The notes beneath the pieces were generated by a model. That model was given only the letters and a program-made list of their open reading frames with translations, did not search any database and had not been told where the DNA came from. Shown here one piece after another: positions 1 through 7,562 of a stretch of DNA of 52,670 nucleotides (positions within the stretch are counted from its first letter, which is position 1; every line of letters begins with the position of its first letter). Location: positions 1 to 52,670 of the forward strand of contig CACXIM010000036.1 in assembly GCA_902767725.1 (NCBI GenBank). The letters are read 5' to 3'. A program made the position numbers and the translations under genes. This stretch comes from an uncultured Bacteroidia bacterium (GTDB lineage: Bacteria; Bacteroidota; Bacteroidia; Bacteroidales; F082).

Positions 1-67
1 CGTTCCAGTTCATCAGTTCGTTGAACAGAGTAGGCATGAAGTCTTGGTTTCTTCTGGTTACTAACAT
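1..67 (-). CDS. Small heat-shock protein Hsp20, N-terminal fragment
   Basis: Only the first 22 codons lie in the window; the gene runs off the left edge. Translation from the ATG at 67 gives MLVTRRNQDFMPTLFNELMN followed by WN. This is the typical start of Bacteroidota Hsp20/alpha-crystallin chaperones (basic-Asn-Gln start, then a Phe-rich 'FNEL/FDDF' stretch). An AGGAG ribosome site lies about 8 nt upstream on the minus strand. The family holds unfolding cytosolic proteins until ATP-dependent chaperones refold them. The alpha-crystallin domain is outside the window, so the call rests on the N-terminus alone. The gene diverges from the RNA/porV unit to its right. Confidence 0.6.
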   Translation of the reverse strand, partial: MLVTRRNQDFMPTLFNELMNWN

Positions 68-238
68 GGTTTTGATCTCCTATTTTTTAGTTGTTTGTTA
101 TTTGTGTTCGTTTCACTCAGCAGGGACTCACGTCGCCTGCTTAATGTCCTGCCGTCCCTACGGGACTTTGCTTGGACGACTCCATCTAGTCAAATTCTTT
201 GCCAAGGCCAAAAACGAGCTTAAATACCCTATTTTTAC

Positions 239-295
239 TGACAAAATTTCCGATATTAGGTAGTTTTGTGTAAATATTTATGACAAAATTTCCGA
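239..295 (+). repeat. Two direct copies of a 15-bp motif between hsp20 and the 6S-like RNA
   Basis: TGACAAAATTTCCGA occurs at 239-253 and 281-295, 42 bp apart. A third exact copy is at 7509-7523, upstream of the rhomboid gene. The first is followed at 261-268 by TAGTTTTG, a good -7 element. Three exact copies, all in non-coding DNA next to promoters, suggest an operator or alternative promoter element, but no regulator can be named. The rest of 68-343 holds only a small GTCCC-TAC-GGGAC hairpin at 153-165 and AT-rich DNA. Confidence 0.4.
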
Positions 296-343
296 AATAA
301 CTGTTATTTGCTGTCTTTTTTGGTGAAAAAACCAATTATATGG

Positions 344-372
344 TTTGCATTTAATGTTATTGTTTATCTTTG
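344..372 (+). promoter_or_regulatory. Bacteroidota housekeeping promoter for the 6S-like RNA
   Basis: TTTG at 344-347 (-33) and TATCTTTG at 365-372 (-7), 17 bp apart. This is a near-consensus Bacteroidota primary-sigma promoter. Transcription should begin around 378-380, just before the long hairpin described next and about 250 nt before porV. Confidence 0.6.
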
Positions 373-378
373 CGAAAG

Positions 379-585
379 ATTTGGTTCGCCGAGTCGACAT
401 AATTATTGAAGCGTTATGCTCGTTAAGATTGGGAATGTAGGAGTTTTCAAGAAAGCAACGGACAGGCATAGCGGCTTTCGCGCATTATGCGTGGGCTGCT
501 GTTCCACAAGTTGCTTTAGGTATCCTACAACCTCCAGTCTTCGTGGCATACAGTTCCACGCTTCTTTTATGTTGTCAGTTTTGAA
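379..585 (+). ncRNA. ssrS: Long rod-shaped structured RNA, candidate 6S RNA
   Basis: The stretch folds into one nearly continuous rod. Pairs read from sequence: 398-402 with 567-571; 408-413 (GAAGCG) with 559-564; 415-419 with 546-550; 425-430 with 536-541; 431-433 with 533-535; 437-442 (GTAGGA) with 523-528; 452-459 (AAAGCAAC) with 510-517; 460-465 with 499-505 (one bulge); 466-470 (GCATA) with 486-490; 471-473 with 481-483. An asymmetric internal loop lies at 443-451/518-522. A rod of about 190 nt with internal bulges and its own strong promoter fits 6S RNA, which mimics an open promoter and binds RNA polymerase; Bacteroidales 6S was first described as the 'Bacteroidales-1' motif. It could instead be a structured porV leader. 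No clear terminator follows. The fold is seen; the 6S identity is inference. Confidence 0.55.
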
Positions 586-627
586 TAATCATGTAAACAG
601 TAATAACAAGTTAAAAATCAATTTATT

Positions 628-1845
628 ATGAAAACAAAAAGAATTTTTTTCGCTGCATTGCTTCTCTTGGGCGCCTCCTTGTCGTCTCAAGCGCAAACCA
701 TGCAGGCCAGTCCCATCACAACGGCAGTGCCTTTCCTGACGAATGCCCCTGATGCTCGTGGAGCTGCGCTGGGTTTTAGTGGTGTGGCCACTAGTCCCGA
801 TGCTTTCAGTATGTTCTACAATCCGGCCAAGTATGCCTTTATGTCGAATGACCATACTATGATAGCTTCTGGATTCAATGCGTTCTCTACTTTGGTCTCG
901 GATCAATACCTGTTGTATGATGCTTTCGCACAAAGAATTGGCAACTCGGTCATTGCTGCCACGGCACGTCATTATAGTTGTGGCGATATAAATGTGTATG
1001 ACGTATATAACCAACATCTTGGGTCCTATCGGCCGCAGGAATTTGCCGTGGATGTTGCCTACTCCTATCGTTTTAGCGATTATCTTTCAGCAGGATTGGC
1101 AGCACGTTTTATCCATTCCAACTTGATCTCTGGTTATGGGAATATGGTGGGCGTGGTGTATAATGCAAAGTCCTATTCGCTTGCGGGTGATGTCTCTGTT
1201 TATTACAAACGCCCGTTGGGCAATTTGGTCGACATGTCCTTGGGTGCCGCCATTACTAACATCGGTACAAAGATGTCATACAGTTCTGCGGAGGGTTATA
1301 AGGATTTCATCCCAACCACGCTGCGGCTGGGCTCGGGTTTCAAGTTCAACTTCCATCCCAAGAACACCCTTGCCGTGAATTTGGAGTTCTCCAAATTAAT
1401 GGTGCCTACTCCTCCAATCATTGCAAGAGATGATACTGGAAATCCCATGTACAATGAGGATGGTTCTTATCAGATTCTGTATGGAATGGACAACAATGTT
1501 TCGGTATTCCGCGGCATGTTCCAATCCTTCTACGATGCGCCTGGTTATGCTATGAATTATTCCACAAGAGAATATGAACATGTCGGTTCATTTTACGAGG
1601 AGCTGTGCGAAGTGAATACGGGAATTGGGATAGAATACAATTTGGCCGATCATTTCTTTGTCAGGACAGGTTATTACCATGTTCCAAACTTGAAAGGTGG
1701 CATAGATTGCCTGACCGAAGGCTTGGGTATGAAGTTTGGAATATTTGGCATGGATCTCTCCTATTCGTGGTACATCTTAAATAGGACAGTTAGTCCATTT
1801 GCAGCTAGTAGCCGCCTTCGTTGGGACATGTATTTCGCATTCTAG
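628..1845 (+). CDS. porV: PorV-like type IX secretion outer-membrane protein
   Basis: 405 residues with an N-terminal signal peptide (cleavage about after SSQAQ, residue 23). The mature start has the PorV hallmarks: SPITTAVPFL, then a PDARG segment, GVATSPDAFSMFYNPAKYAF, and a C-terminal run of alternating beta strands ending in an aromatic (YFAF). PorV is a 14-stranded outer-membrane barrel that carries type IX cargo from the translocon to the PorU sortase. porV often follows porU; here it stands alone behind the structured RNA. A cargo with a type A sorting tail is present at 21629-22123. PorQ or another PorV paralogue is a weaker alternative. Confidence 0.8.
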   Translation: MKTKRIFFAALLLLGASLSSQAQTMQASPITTAVPFLTNAPDARGAALGFSGVATSPDAFSMFYNPAKYAFMSNDHTMIASGFNAFSTLVSDQYLLYDAFAQRIGNSVIAATARHYSCGDINVYDVYNQHLGSYRPQEFAVDVAYSYRFSDYLSAGLAARFIHSNLISGYGNMVGVVYNAKSYSLAGDVSVYYKRPLGNLVDMSLGAAITNIGTKMSYSSAEGYKDFIPTTLRLGSGFKFNFHPKNTLAVNLEFSKLMVPTPPIIARDDTGNPMYNEDGSYQILYGMDNNVSVFRGMFQSFYDAPGYAMNYSTREYEHVGSFYEELCEVNTGIGIEYNLADHFFVRTGYYHVPNLKGGIDCLTEGLGMKFGIFGMDLSYSWYILNRTVSPFAASSRLRWDMYFAF

Positions 1846-1879
1846 GCAGTCGATTGTTTTTCCGTGTTGTTTCGGCTCG

Positions 1880-1905
1880 TTGTCTATCTTAATTCCGTAT
1901 TTTTG
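1880..1905 (+). promoter_or_regulatory. Promoter of the MFS gene
   Basis: TATTTTTG at 1898-1905 matches the -7 element; a weak TTG at 1880-1882 may be the -33 part. The start codon of the transporter is 23 nt downstream. Confidence 0.45.
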
Positions 1906-1928
1906 CCGCCCGATAACGAGCCGAAATC

Positions 1929-3122
1929 ATGGAAGAAAAACTGTTCAATAAGAATTATCTCTGCCTTTGCGCAGCCAATTTTTTGTTTTTCTTTTCGTTC
2001 TATCTACTCCTTCCCGTGTTACCTTTCTTCATCATGGAGAAATACAATGCGGGCAATGCCGTTATAGGCACAGTGATTTCATGCTATACGCTGGCCACTT
2101 TGGTGGTTCGTCCTTTCTCGGGCTATATGATGGACACCTTTAAACGCAAACCCTTATATTTATTAGCTTTGTCTATCTTTACGGCCGTGTTTTTCGGTTA
2201 TCTTTTTGCCGCTACCATCACAATATTGATCATCATTCGTATCGTGCATGGCTTGGCATTCGGCCTCACATCAGTGGGCGGCAACACGTTGGTCATTGAT
2301 GTGGTGCCTTCTGAACATAGGGGAGAGGGCATCGGCTATTATGGCGTGGCCAACAACATCGCCATGGCTGTCGGCCCGATGACGGGATTGTTCGTCTACG
2401 AACATTTCAGTTTCAATGCTATCTTTATGGGTTGTATGGGTTGCAGCCTGTTGGCGGCTTTGTTTGCCTCAAGGATTCAGACCAAAGTTAGGCCGCCCGT
2501 CAAGCGTCCACCGATTTCCTTGGACCGTTTCATCTTGTTGAAAGGCTTGTTGGCGGGCATATCGTTTACCTTGTTGGCCTTTGCCTACGGACAGATCTCG
2601 AATTACATCGCCCTCTATGCCAAGGAGATGGGCTTGACTATTAGTAGTGGCTTGTTCTTTTCAGTATATGCCGTCGGCCTGATTGCCTCGCGCTTGTTTG
2701 CCGGCAAGATGGTCGATAAGGGCAAGGTGACGCAGACCATCGCTTTGGGTTTGGGCATCGTCGTTTTGGCCATGTTCGGATTAGGCATGTGCCATCATTG
2801 TAATGCCTTGGGCACAAGCTACACGGCAGCGGCTTTTTTGTTGATTGCTTTGTGTTGTGGCTTGGGCTTCGGGGCGGCTTTCCCGTCGTTCAATGCCTTG
2901 TTTATCAACCTTGGCACCAACGCCCAAAGAGGCACTGCAACATCTACCTATCTAACGACTTGGGACCTGGGACTCGGCATCGGCATCTTCTCGGGCGGTA
3001 TGTTGGCGGAGCATTTCTCATTCTCGGCAGCATATCTGGTGGCCTCGGCTTCCGTGCTGGTGTCGCTGATCTTTTTTGTTATCGTTGTAACGCCTCATTA
3101 TCAGAGAAATAAATTACGTTAA
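1929..3122 (+). CDS. MFS transporter, drug/sugar efflux type
   Basis: 397 residues with about twelve hydrophobic membrane segments in two halves. The loop after the second segment reads GYMMDTFKRKPLYL, a version of the MFS motif A (G-x3-D-x2-R/K-R-x). The second half has the matching GKMVDKGK loop. The protein sits in the inner membrane and probably exports a small molecule by proton antiport; the sequence does not show the substrate. A terminator hairpin follows the stop. It is a single-gene unit. Confidence 0.8.
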   Translation: MEEKLFNKNYLCLCAANFLFFFSFYLLLPVLPFFIMEKYNAGNAVIGTVISCYTLATLVVRPFSGYMMDTFKRKPLYLLALSIFTAVFFGYLFAATITILIIIRIVHGLAFGLTSVGGNTLVIDVVPSEHRGEGIGYYGVANNIAMAVGPMTGLFVYEHFSFNAIFMGCMGCSLLAALFASRIQTKVRPPVKRPPISLDRFILLKGLLAGISFTLLAFAYGQISNYIALYAKEMGLTISSGLFFSVYAVGLIASRLFAGKMVDKGKVTQTIALGLGIVVLAMFGLGMCHHCNALGTSYTAAAFLLIALCCGLGFGAAFPSFNALFINLGTNAQRGTATSTYLTTWDLGLGIGIFSGGMLAEHFSFSAAYLVASASVLVSLIFFVIVVTPHYQRNKLR

Positions 3123-3130
3123 CCGTTGTA

Positions 3131-3184
3131 GAGACGCATTGAAATACACAGTATTCGACGGAGTCAATGTGTCTCCGATTTTTT
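3131..3184 (+). terminator. Terminator/palindrome after the MFS gene
   Basis: Arms GAGACGCATTG (3131-3141) and CAATGTGTCTC (3165-3175) pair fully with G-U allowances and are followed by a T run (3179-3184) that reaches the start of the next gene. The TAGAGACG head is shared with the palindrome at 15773-15798, so this may be a member of a repeat family used as a terminator. Confidence 0.6.
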
Positions 3185-3763
3185 ATGGAAAGAAAGATAT
3201 ACATTCGTGATGCCACATTGGATGATGCACCTTTCATTGCGCGCGTGGTTTTGGCAGGCATCGATATGCTCGACATAGATGCAAAGCTTCCAGATGAGCA
3301 GCGTGACATCTTTGAGCATTTGGTTGGGATTAGCCGCATGGACGATACCTTATATAGCTATCTCAACACACGCATCGCTGAGATTGATGGAAATAGGGTG
3401 GGTGCTTTGGTGGCATACGATGGCGCCCGTTATGCTATGATGCGTGAAAAGACCTTCGGCCTCGTGCAGCAAACATCAGGCATGGACTTGAGTCGCAATG
3501 CAATGGAAACCGGTCCTGGCGAATTCTATCTGGATAGCATGGCCATCCTTTCCGACTACAGAGGCGTTGGCATCGGTAAGATGTTGATGCGCGACCGCAT
3601 GGATTATGCCTTGCGCAATGGTTTTCAAAAGGTTACACTGCTTGTGGACAAAGACAAACCGCGTTTGCAGCAATACTATGAGAGTTTGGGATTTGTCTTC
3701 AGCGAAGAGATGTTTGTGTTTGGGAGTTGGTATAATAAGTTGGGAAAAAGTAAGGGGGAATAA
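3185..3763 (+). CDS. GNAT-family N-acetyltransferase
   Basis: 192 residues from the ATG at 3185 (MERKIYIRDATLDDAP). An upstream in-frame ATG at 3167 lies inside the preceding terminator arm, so I reject it. The N-terminus 'IRDATLDDA' is the typical GNAT first strand. The acetyl-CoA loop is seen as YRGVGIGKMLM (around residues 123-133), and the C-terminal LQQYYESLGF is the usual beta5-alpha4 segment. The family moves an acetyl group from acetyl-CoA to an amine; the acceptor is unknown. The gene begins directly at the T run of the upstream terminator. Confidence 0.8.
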   Translation: MERKIYIRDATLDDAPFIARVVLAGIDMLDIDAKLPDEQRDIFEHLVGISRMDDTLYSYLNTRIAEIDGNRVGALVAYDGARYAMMREKTFGLVQQTSGMDLSRNAMETGPGEFYLDSMAILSDYRGVGIGKMLMRDRMDYALRNGFQKVTLLVDKDKPRLQQYYESLGFVFSEEMFVFGSWYNKLGKSKGE

Positions 3764-3773
3764 GGAATTTTTC

Positions 3774-3781
3774 TACTTTTG
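3774..3781 (+). promoter_or_regulatory. -7 element upstream of the EEP hydrolase
   Basis: TACTTTTG matches TAnnTTTG and lies 20 nt before the ATG at 3802. A clear -33 element is not visible. Confidence 0.4.
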
Positions 3782-3801
3782 CCCCAATAAAACCTTTTTC
3801 T

Positions 3802-4746
3802 ATGAAAAAACTCCTTCTCTTTGCCCTCATTGTGGCTTCTCTACAACTTTCTGCCCAACAAATGCTTGTCGGCTCCTACAATATCCGTTACAAGAACTGG
3901 AACGATAGCGTGCAAGGTGAACAATGGTCTAAGCGCTGTCAGGTCATCTGCGACCAGGTGAACTTCTTGGCGCCTGAGATTTTCGGAACGCAGGAAGTGC
4001 TATATGTCCAACTGCAAGATATGAAGAAGGCTTTGGATGGCTATGATTATATCGGCATCGGACGTGACGATGGAATACGCGGTGGAGAACATGAGGCCAT
4101 CTTTTATAAAAAGGACAAGCTGCAGCTTCTTGACCACGGTGACTTCTGGCTCAGTGAGACCCCTGACAAGCCTGGCTTGGGCTGGGACGCGGTCTGCATC
4201 CGCATTTGCACTTGGGGCAAATTTGCAGTGAAAGACCAAGAACAACGTCATGGCTTGTTCAATCGGAGGAAAAGTACAAAAGTGTTTTATTTCTTCAACC
4301 TCCACATGGACCATGTGGGTGTGGTTGCACGACGTGAGGCAGCCAAACTGGTGGTGCAGCGCATTCGCGAGATGGCAGAAGGATTCCCCGTCATTCTAAC
4401 TGGCGACTTCAACGTGGACCAAAACGATGAAATCTATACCATTTTTACGGATTCAGGTCTGCTGAAGGACTCATACGATGCCGCCCGCATCCGCTTTGCG
4501 GAGAACGGCACATTCAATGCCTTCAAAACCAACTATTTCACTACGAGCCGCATCGACCATGTGTTTGTTTCGCCTAGCACGACCGTCGAGGCATACGGCG
4601 TCTTTACCAACAGTTATTGGACGCCCGACGAAGATCCGGACGATACCATCAAGGCCTCGGATGCGCCGCAGCAAATTTCATTCGACACCTACATTCGCCA
4701 TAATCCCTCAGACCATTATCCGGTATTTGTTAGAATAAAACTGTGA
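3802..4746 (+). CDS. Secreted endonuclease/exonuclease/phosphatase-family hydrolase
   Basis: 314 residues with a signal peptide (MKKLLLFALIVASLQLSAQ). EEP-fold motifs are in order: SYNIR near the N-terminus, FGTQEV (metal-binding Glu), NLHMDHVG, LTGDFNVDQND (Asp/Asn metal site), and a C-terminal SDHYPV (catalytic Asp-His). Secreted members in Bacteroidales act on nucleic acids, sphingomyelin or sugar phosphates; the substrate cannot be read from the sequence. The protein is periplasmic or exported. The gene is convergent with the EamA transporter across a palindromic repeat. Confidence 0.8.
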   Translation: MKKLLLFALIVASLQLSAQQMLVGSYNIRYKNWNDSVQGEQWSKRCQVICDQVNFLAPEIFGTQEVLYVQLQDMKKALDGYDYIGIGRDDGIRGGEHEAIFYKKDKLQLLDHGDFWLSETPDKPGLGWDAVCIRICTWGKFAVKDQEQRHGLFNRRKSTKVFYFFNLHMDHVGVVARREAAKLVVQRIREMAEGFPVILTGDFNVDQNDEIYTIFTDSGLLKDSYDAARIRFAENGTFNAFKTNYFTTSRIDHVFVSPSTTVEAYGVFTNSYWTPDEDPDDTIKASDAPQQISFDTYIRHNPSDHYPVFVRIKL

Positions 4747-4756
4747 TTGTTTTTGT

Positions 4757-4887
4757 CACAAAACAAGCAAAACTATCAAAACTTAAAGAGAGAAGTATGG
4801 AAGCGGCCAACAGGCTCGCTTCCTGACGGCATCCCAGTTGGGTGCTGTCCTTCCAAATCATTGGTTTTGCAAGTTTTGTGGGTTTTG
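4757..4887. repeat. Inverted repeat with 9-nt periodic GTTTTG arms
   Basis: Left arm 4757-4782 and right arm 4864-4889 are inverted copies, each made of three GTTTTG/CAAAAC units at 9-nt spacing. Between them lies a GGAAGCG/CGCTTCC hairpin (4799-4823). The right arm overlaps the 3' end of the EamA gene and encodes its Gln/Asn-rich tail. It looks like a REP-type element and probably also ends transcription of the two convergent genes. Confidence 0.5.
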
Positions 4888-5766
4888 TGATATAGCGTTT
4901 CGTCTCCTTATAATCTCGCTCCAAGTCTGCAAAACAACGGAGATGATAATCAGCGCGATGCCAATGCAGAACGAGAAATTCAACTCCTTGTACTCGCTGA
5001 AGATGAACATCGATAAGATGATGCTGTACACCGGTTCCAAGTTGTAGGTCAAATTGACGGTGAAGGCAGGTATTTTCTGCAATACGATAATTTGCAGTAG
5101 GCAAAGCCCAATGGTGCAAACCACAACCATGAAGGCCAAATAAGGATAGTCCATCCCGACAGGATAGAGCCTCCCGACGGGGATGAACGCATTATATATA
5201 GGTATGAGGCAGGTCAGGCCGATGAGGCCGCCAACCATTTCCCAAAGCAACATGTTCTTGGCTTCGTAGTGCTTGCCAACTCGCTGGTTGGTGATGGCAA
5301 ACAAGGCATACAATGCCGAAGAGACCACACCCAGGGCGATACCCAGACGGTAGCGTGCGTCGAATTGGAAGATAAGGTAGATGCCGAGGATGGTGAGTAG
5401 GCTGAAGAGGAATTCGCGTCCCGAGAATTTGTGCCTGTTGATGATGGGCTCAAGCAAGGCGGTGAAGAATCCAACCAATGAGAAGCACACCACGCCAATG
5501 CTGACATTGGAGGCCTTGATGCTGGCATAGAAGAACACCCAATGCAGACACAATAACATACCTACGCCGCCCATCTGCACAATGTCCTTGAATTGGTAAC
5601 GGTTCACCCCCTTCTTGATGGCAAGGAATGCCCACATCAACACTGCTGCCGCAGCCATACGCCACCATACCAAGATGGCCGAATCCAAGGTAATGAGTCG
5701 CCCCAACACGCCTGTGAATCCGGCGATGAAGACGGAGAGATGTAGCAGCAGATAGTCCTTTTTCAT
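4858..5766 (-). CDS. EamA/DMT-family transporter
   Basis: 302 residues, ten hydrophobic segments in two EamA repeats (first from about residue 5, second from about 150). The family exports amino acids or other metabolites across the inner membrane; the substrate is unknown. Its start overlaps the stop of the methyltransferase gene by 4 bp (ATGA), so the two are co-translated. The C-terminal tail ISQNPQNLQNQ is encoded by the right arm of a palindromic repeat and is probably not part of the ancestral protein. Confidence 0.8.
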   Translation of the reverse strand: MKKDYLLLHLSVFIAGFTGVLGRLITLDSAILVWWRMAAAAVLMWAFLAIKKGVNRYQFKDIVQMGGVGMLLCLHWVFFYASIKASNVSIGVVCFSLVGFFTALLEPIINRHKFSGREFLFSLLTILGIYLIFQFDARYRLGIALGVVSSALYALFAITNQRVGKHYEAKNMLLWEMVGGLIGLTCLIPIYNAFIPVGRLYPVGMDYPYLAFMVVVCTIGLCLLQIIVLQKIPAFTVNLTYNLEPVYSIILSMFIFSEYKELNFSFCIGIALIIISVVLQTWSEIIRRRNAISQNPQNLQNQ

Positions 5767-6533
5767 GGCTTTCTCCTTTGGCGGATAGCCTCGAAGGTGA
5801 CGATGGCGGTAGTCACCGACACGTTGAGGGAGTCGGCAATGCCGTTCATGGGAATGATAATATTCTGGTCGGCGGCCTCGACCCAGGCATCGGAGATGCC
5901 TGTGGCCTCGGTGCCCATCACAAGGGCAGAGGCTTTTGTGAAGTCGGCATTAAGGTAGTTGATGGAGGCTTTGAGGTAGGTGCAGTAAATCGTTATTCCG
6001 TTCATTTTCAGCCAACTGATGCATTCTTCGGTGGAGCAGGCATACACCGGCACGCTGAAGATGCAACCGATGCTGGAACGGATGGCGTTGGGGTTGTAGA
6101 GGTCGGTGGCGGGATCGGCCACAATGACGGCATCTACACCTGCAGCGTCGGCGGTGCGCATCACGGCACCGAGGTTACCTGGCTTCTCCACAGTTTCCAA
6201 CACAATAATCAAAGCGTCTTTCTTCGGCTTGAACTCGTTGAGGCTCTTGTATTTGGGTATGGCTACAGCCAGCAGCCCATCGCTGCCTTCCCGGTAGGCG
6301 ATCTTGTCGAACACCTCTTCCGTGACGGTCTCAATGAACTCCGCTTTGATGGCAAGTGGCTCACGCAGCAACGACTCGCAGACATACAACTGCTCAATTA
6401 CAAAGCCACACTTTTGTGCACGCTCAATCTCGCGCTGCCCTTCGATGAGGATGCGGTTCTGCTCGCGACGCTCGGCAGCCTTTTGTAGCCTAACGAGATT
6501 TTTTATCTTGGGGTTGGTTTTACTGGTAATCAT
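5763..6533 (-). CDS. SpoU/TrmH-family 2'-O-ribose RNA methyltransferase
   Basis: 256 residues. The N-terminal substrate-binding part starts MITSKTNPKIKNLVRLQKAA. The SPOUT motifs follow: motif 1 ALIIVLETVEKPGNLGAVMRTADAAG (N and R catalytic), motif 2 ALVMGTEATGIS, and motif 3 IIIPMNGIADSLNVSVTTAI. It is SAM-dependent and uses a trefoil knot, most likely on 23S rRNA (RlmB/TsnR-like). It lies between two EamA genes and overlaps the downstream one by 4 bp. Confidence 0.85.
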   Translation of the reverse strand: MITSKTNPKIKNLVRLQKAAERREQNRILIEGQREIERAQKCGFVIEQLYVCESLLREPLAIKAEFIETVTEEVFDKIAYREGSDGLLAVAIPKYKSLNEFKPKKDALIIVLETVEKPGNLGAVMRTADAAGVDAVIVADPATDLYNPNAIRSSIGCIFSVPVYACSTEECISWLKMNGITIYCTYLKASINYLNADFTKASALVMGTEATGISDAWVEAADQNIIIPMNGIADSLNVSVTTAIVTFEAIRQRRKP

Positions 6534-6537
6534 GGAT

Positions 6538-7428
6538 TTAGGACTTAGGACTTGTCTTCATTTGTGACAACACCAAACCAATCACCACTACCAAGATGCC
6601 AATGATTTTGAATGCCGTCATCTCTTCTATGGCGAGAAGATAACTGAAGATGGCCGTGAATACTGGAATGAGGTTGGAGTAAACGTTGGCTTTTGAGGCC
6701 CCCAGCTTGCTGAAAGCAAAAGCCCATAGGGCGTAGGCACCAGCACTGCAGAAGATACCCAAACAGACCAACGGAACGATGTAGGCGCTCACATTGGCAA
6801 AGTTTGAAGGCTCGAAACGCTCCATGATAAAGACCATAGGGATGAAGTAGATCATTCCGACGATGTTCTGCATCCATGTGATGGTCAATGGCTTATATAG
6901 TTTGGTGAGACGTATCAAAGCGATGGAATAGCCTACGGCTACGATCACCGACCCACAGAGGAAAAGTATGCCTTTGGGTGAGGCGGTAAGTTCAAGGTTC
7001 TTGTTGAGCAGCATAACAATGACGCCGGCGAATGAGATGATAAATCCCACAATGTTCATTGGTGTCAGTCGTTCTTTGAGGAAGATACGCGCTGCGATTG
7101 GGGTGACTAAAGGAATCAAGGCGATGATGCCTGCGCCAATCACGGGGGAGGAGTTCTTCAGCCCATAGCCCTCGAAAATGAAGTAAAGGAAAGGCTCGAA
7201 CATAGCTGCTATGGCAAACAGCCCGAGGTGCTTTTTTTGGATTTTCTCGTTGAGGCGGAAGACAAACAAAATTGTCGTTAGGAAAATGGTGGCAATAACA
7301 AGCCGCAAAAAGATGGTCGCCGTTGGGTTGAGACTCTGATAGACCTGCGTCGACCAAACGAACGACATGCCCCAGAAGATCATGGCTATGACTCCAGCGA
7401 TATGTACGATGTAACTCCTGTTTTTCAT
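6538..7428 (-). CDS. EamA/DMT-family transporter
   Basis: 296 residues from MKNRSYIV at 7428. A longer reading to 7482 would start inside the promoter, so I reject it. It has ten membrane segments in two EamA repeats. It ends 4 bp before the methyltransferase start, so 7428-4858 looks like a three-gene unit. The -7 element lies only 4 nt before the ATG, which implies a leaderless or almost leaderless transcript. Substrate unknown. Confidence 0.8.
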   Translation of the reverse strand: MKNRSYIVHIAGVIAMIFWGMSFVWSTQVYQSLNPTATIFLRLVIATIFLTTILFVFRLNEKIQKKHLGLFAIAAMFEPFLYFIFEGYGLKNSSPVIGAGIIALIPLVTPIAARIFLKERLTPMNIVGFIISFAGVIVMLLNKNLELTASPKGILFLCGSVIVAVGYSIALIRLTKLYKPLTITWMQNIVGMIYFIPMVFIMERFEPSNFANVSAYIVPLVCLGIFCSAGAYALWAFAFSKLGASKANVYSNLIPVFTAIFSYLLAIEEMTAFKIIGILVVVIGLVLSQMKTSPKS

Positions 7429-7432
7429 GCCG

Positions 7433-7462
7433 CAAAAGTACAAAATATTGTATTTCGTCCAA
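7433..7462 (-). promoter_or_regulatory. Promoter of the transporter-methyltransferase unit
   Basis: On the minus strand, TTGG at 7462-7459 and TACTTTTG at 7440-7433 are 18 bp apart. The start codon begins at 7428, so transcription should start at or next to the A of the ATG. Confidence 0.5.
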
Positions 7463-7508
7463 TGACTGGAAGATGAAGCCACAATTCTTGGCCGTATGGG
7501 TCTTAATC

Positions 7509-7523
7509 TGACAAAATTTCCGA
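7509..7523 (+). promoter_or_regulatory. Third copy of the 15-bp motif TGACAAAATTTCCGA
   Basis: Exact match to the pair at 239-253 and 281-295. It lies 40 nt before the rhomboid start and overlaps a GACCTTTG -7-like sequence (7522-7529). Confidence 0.35.
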
Positions 7524-7562
7524 CCTTTGTCTGCGGAATGATTCTTGAACGACCTCAGCATT

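Noticed and set aside
5778-6488. A long open frame antisense to the RNA methyltransferase
   Set aside because: The methyltransferase motifs on the minus strand are certain; the antisense frame is a codon-bias shadow.
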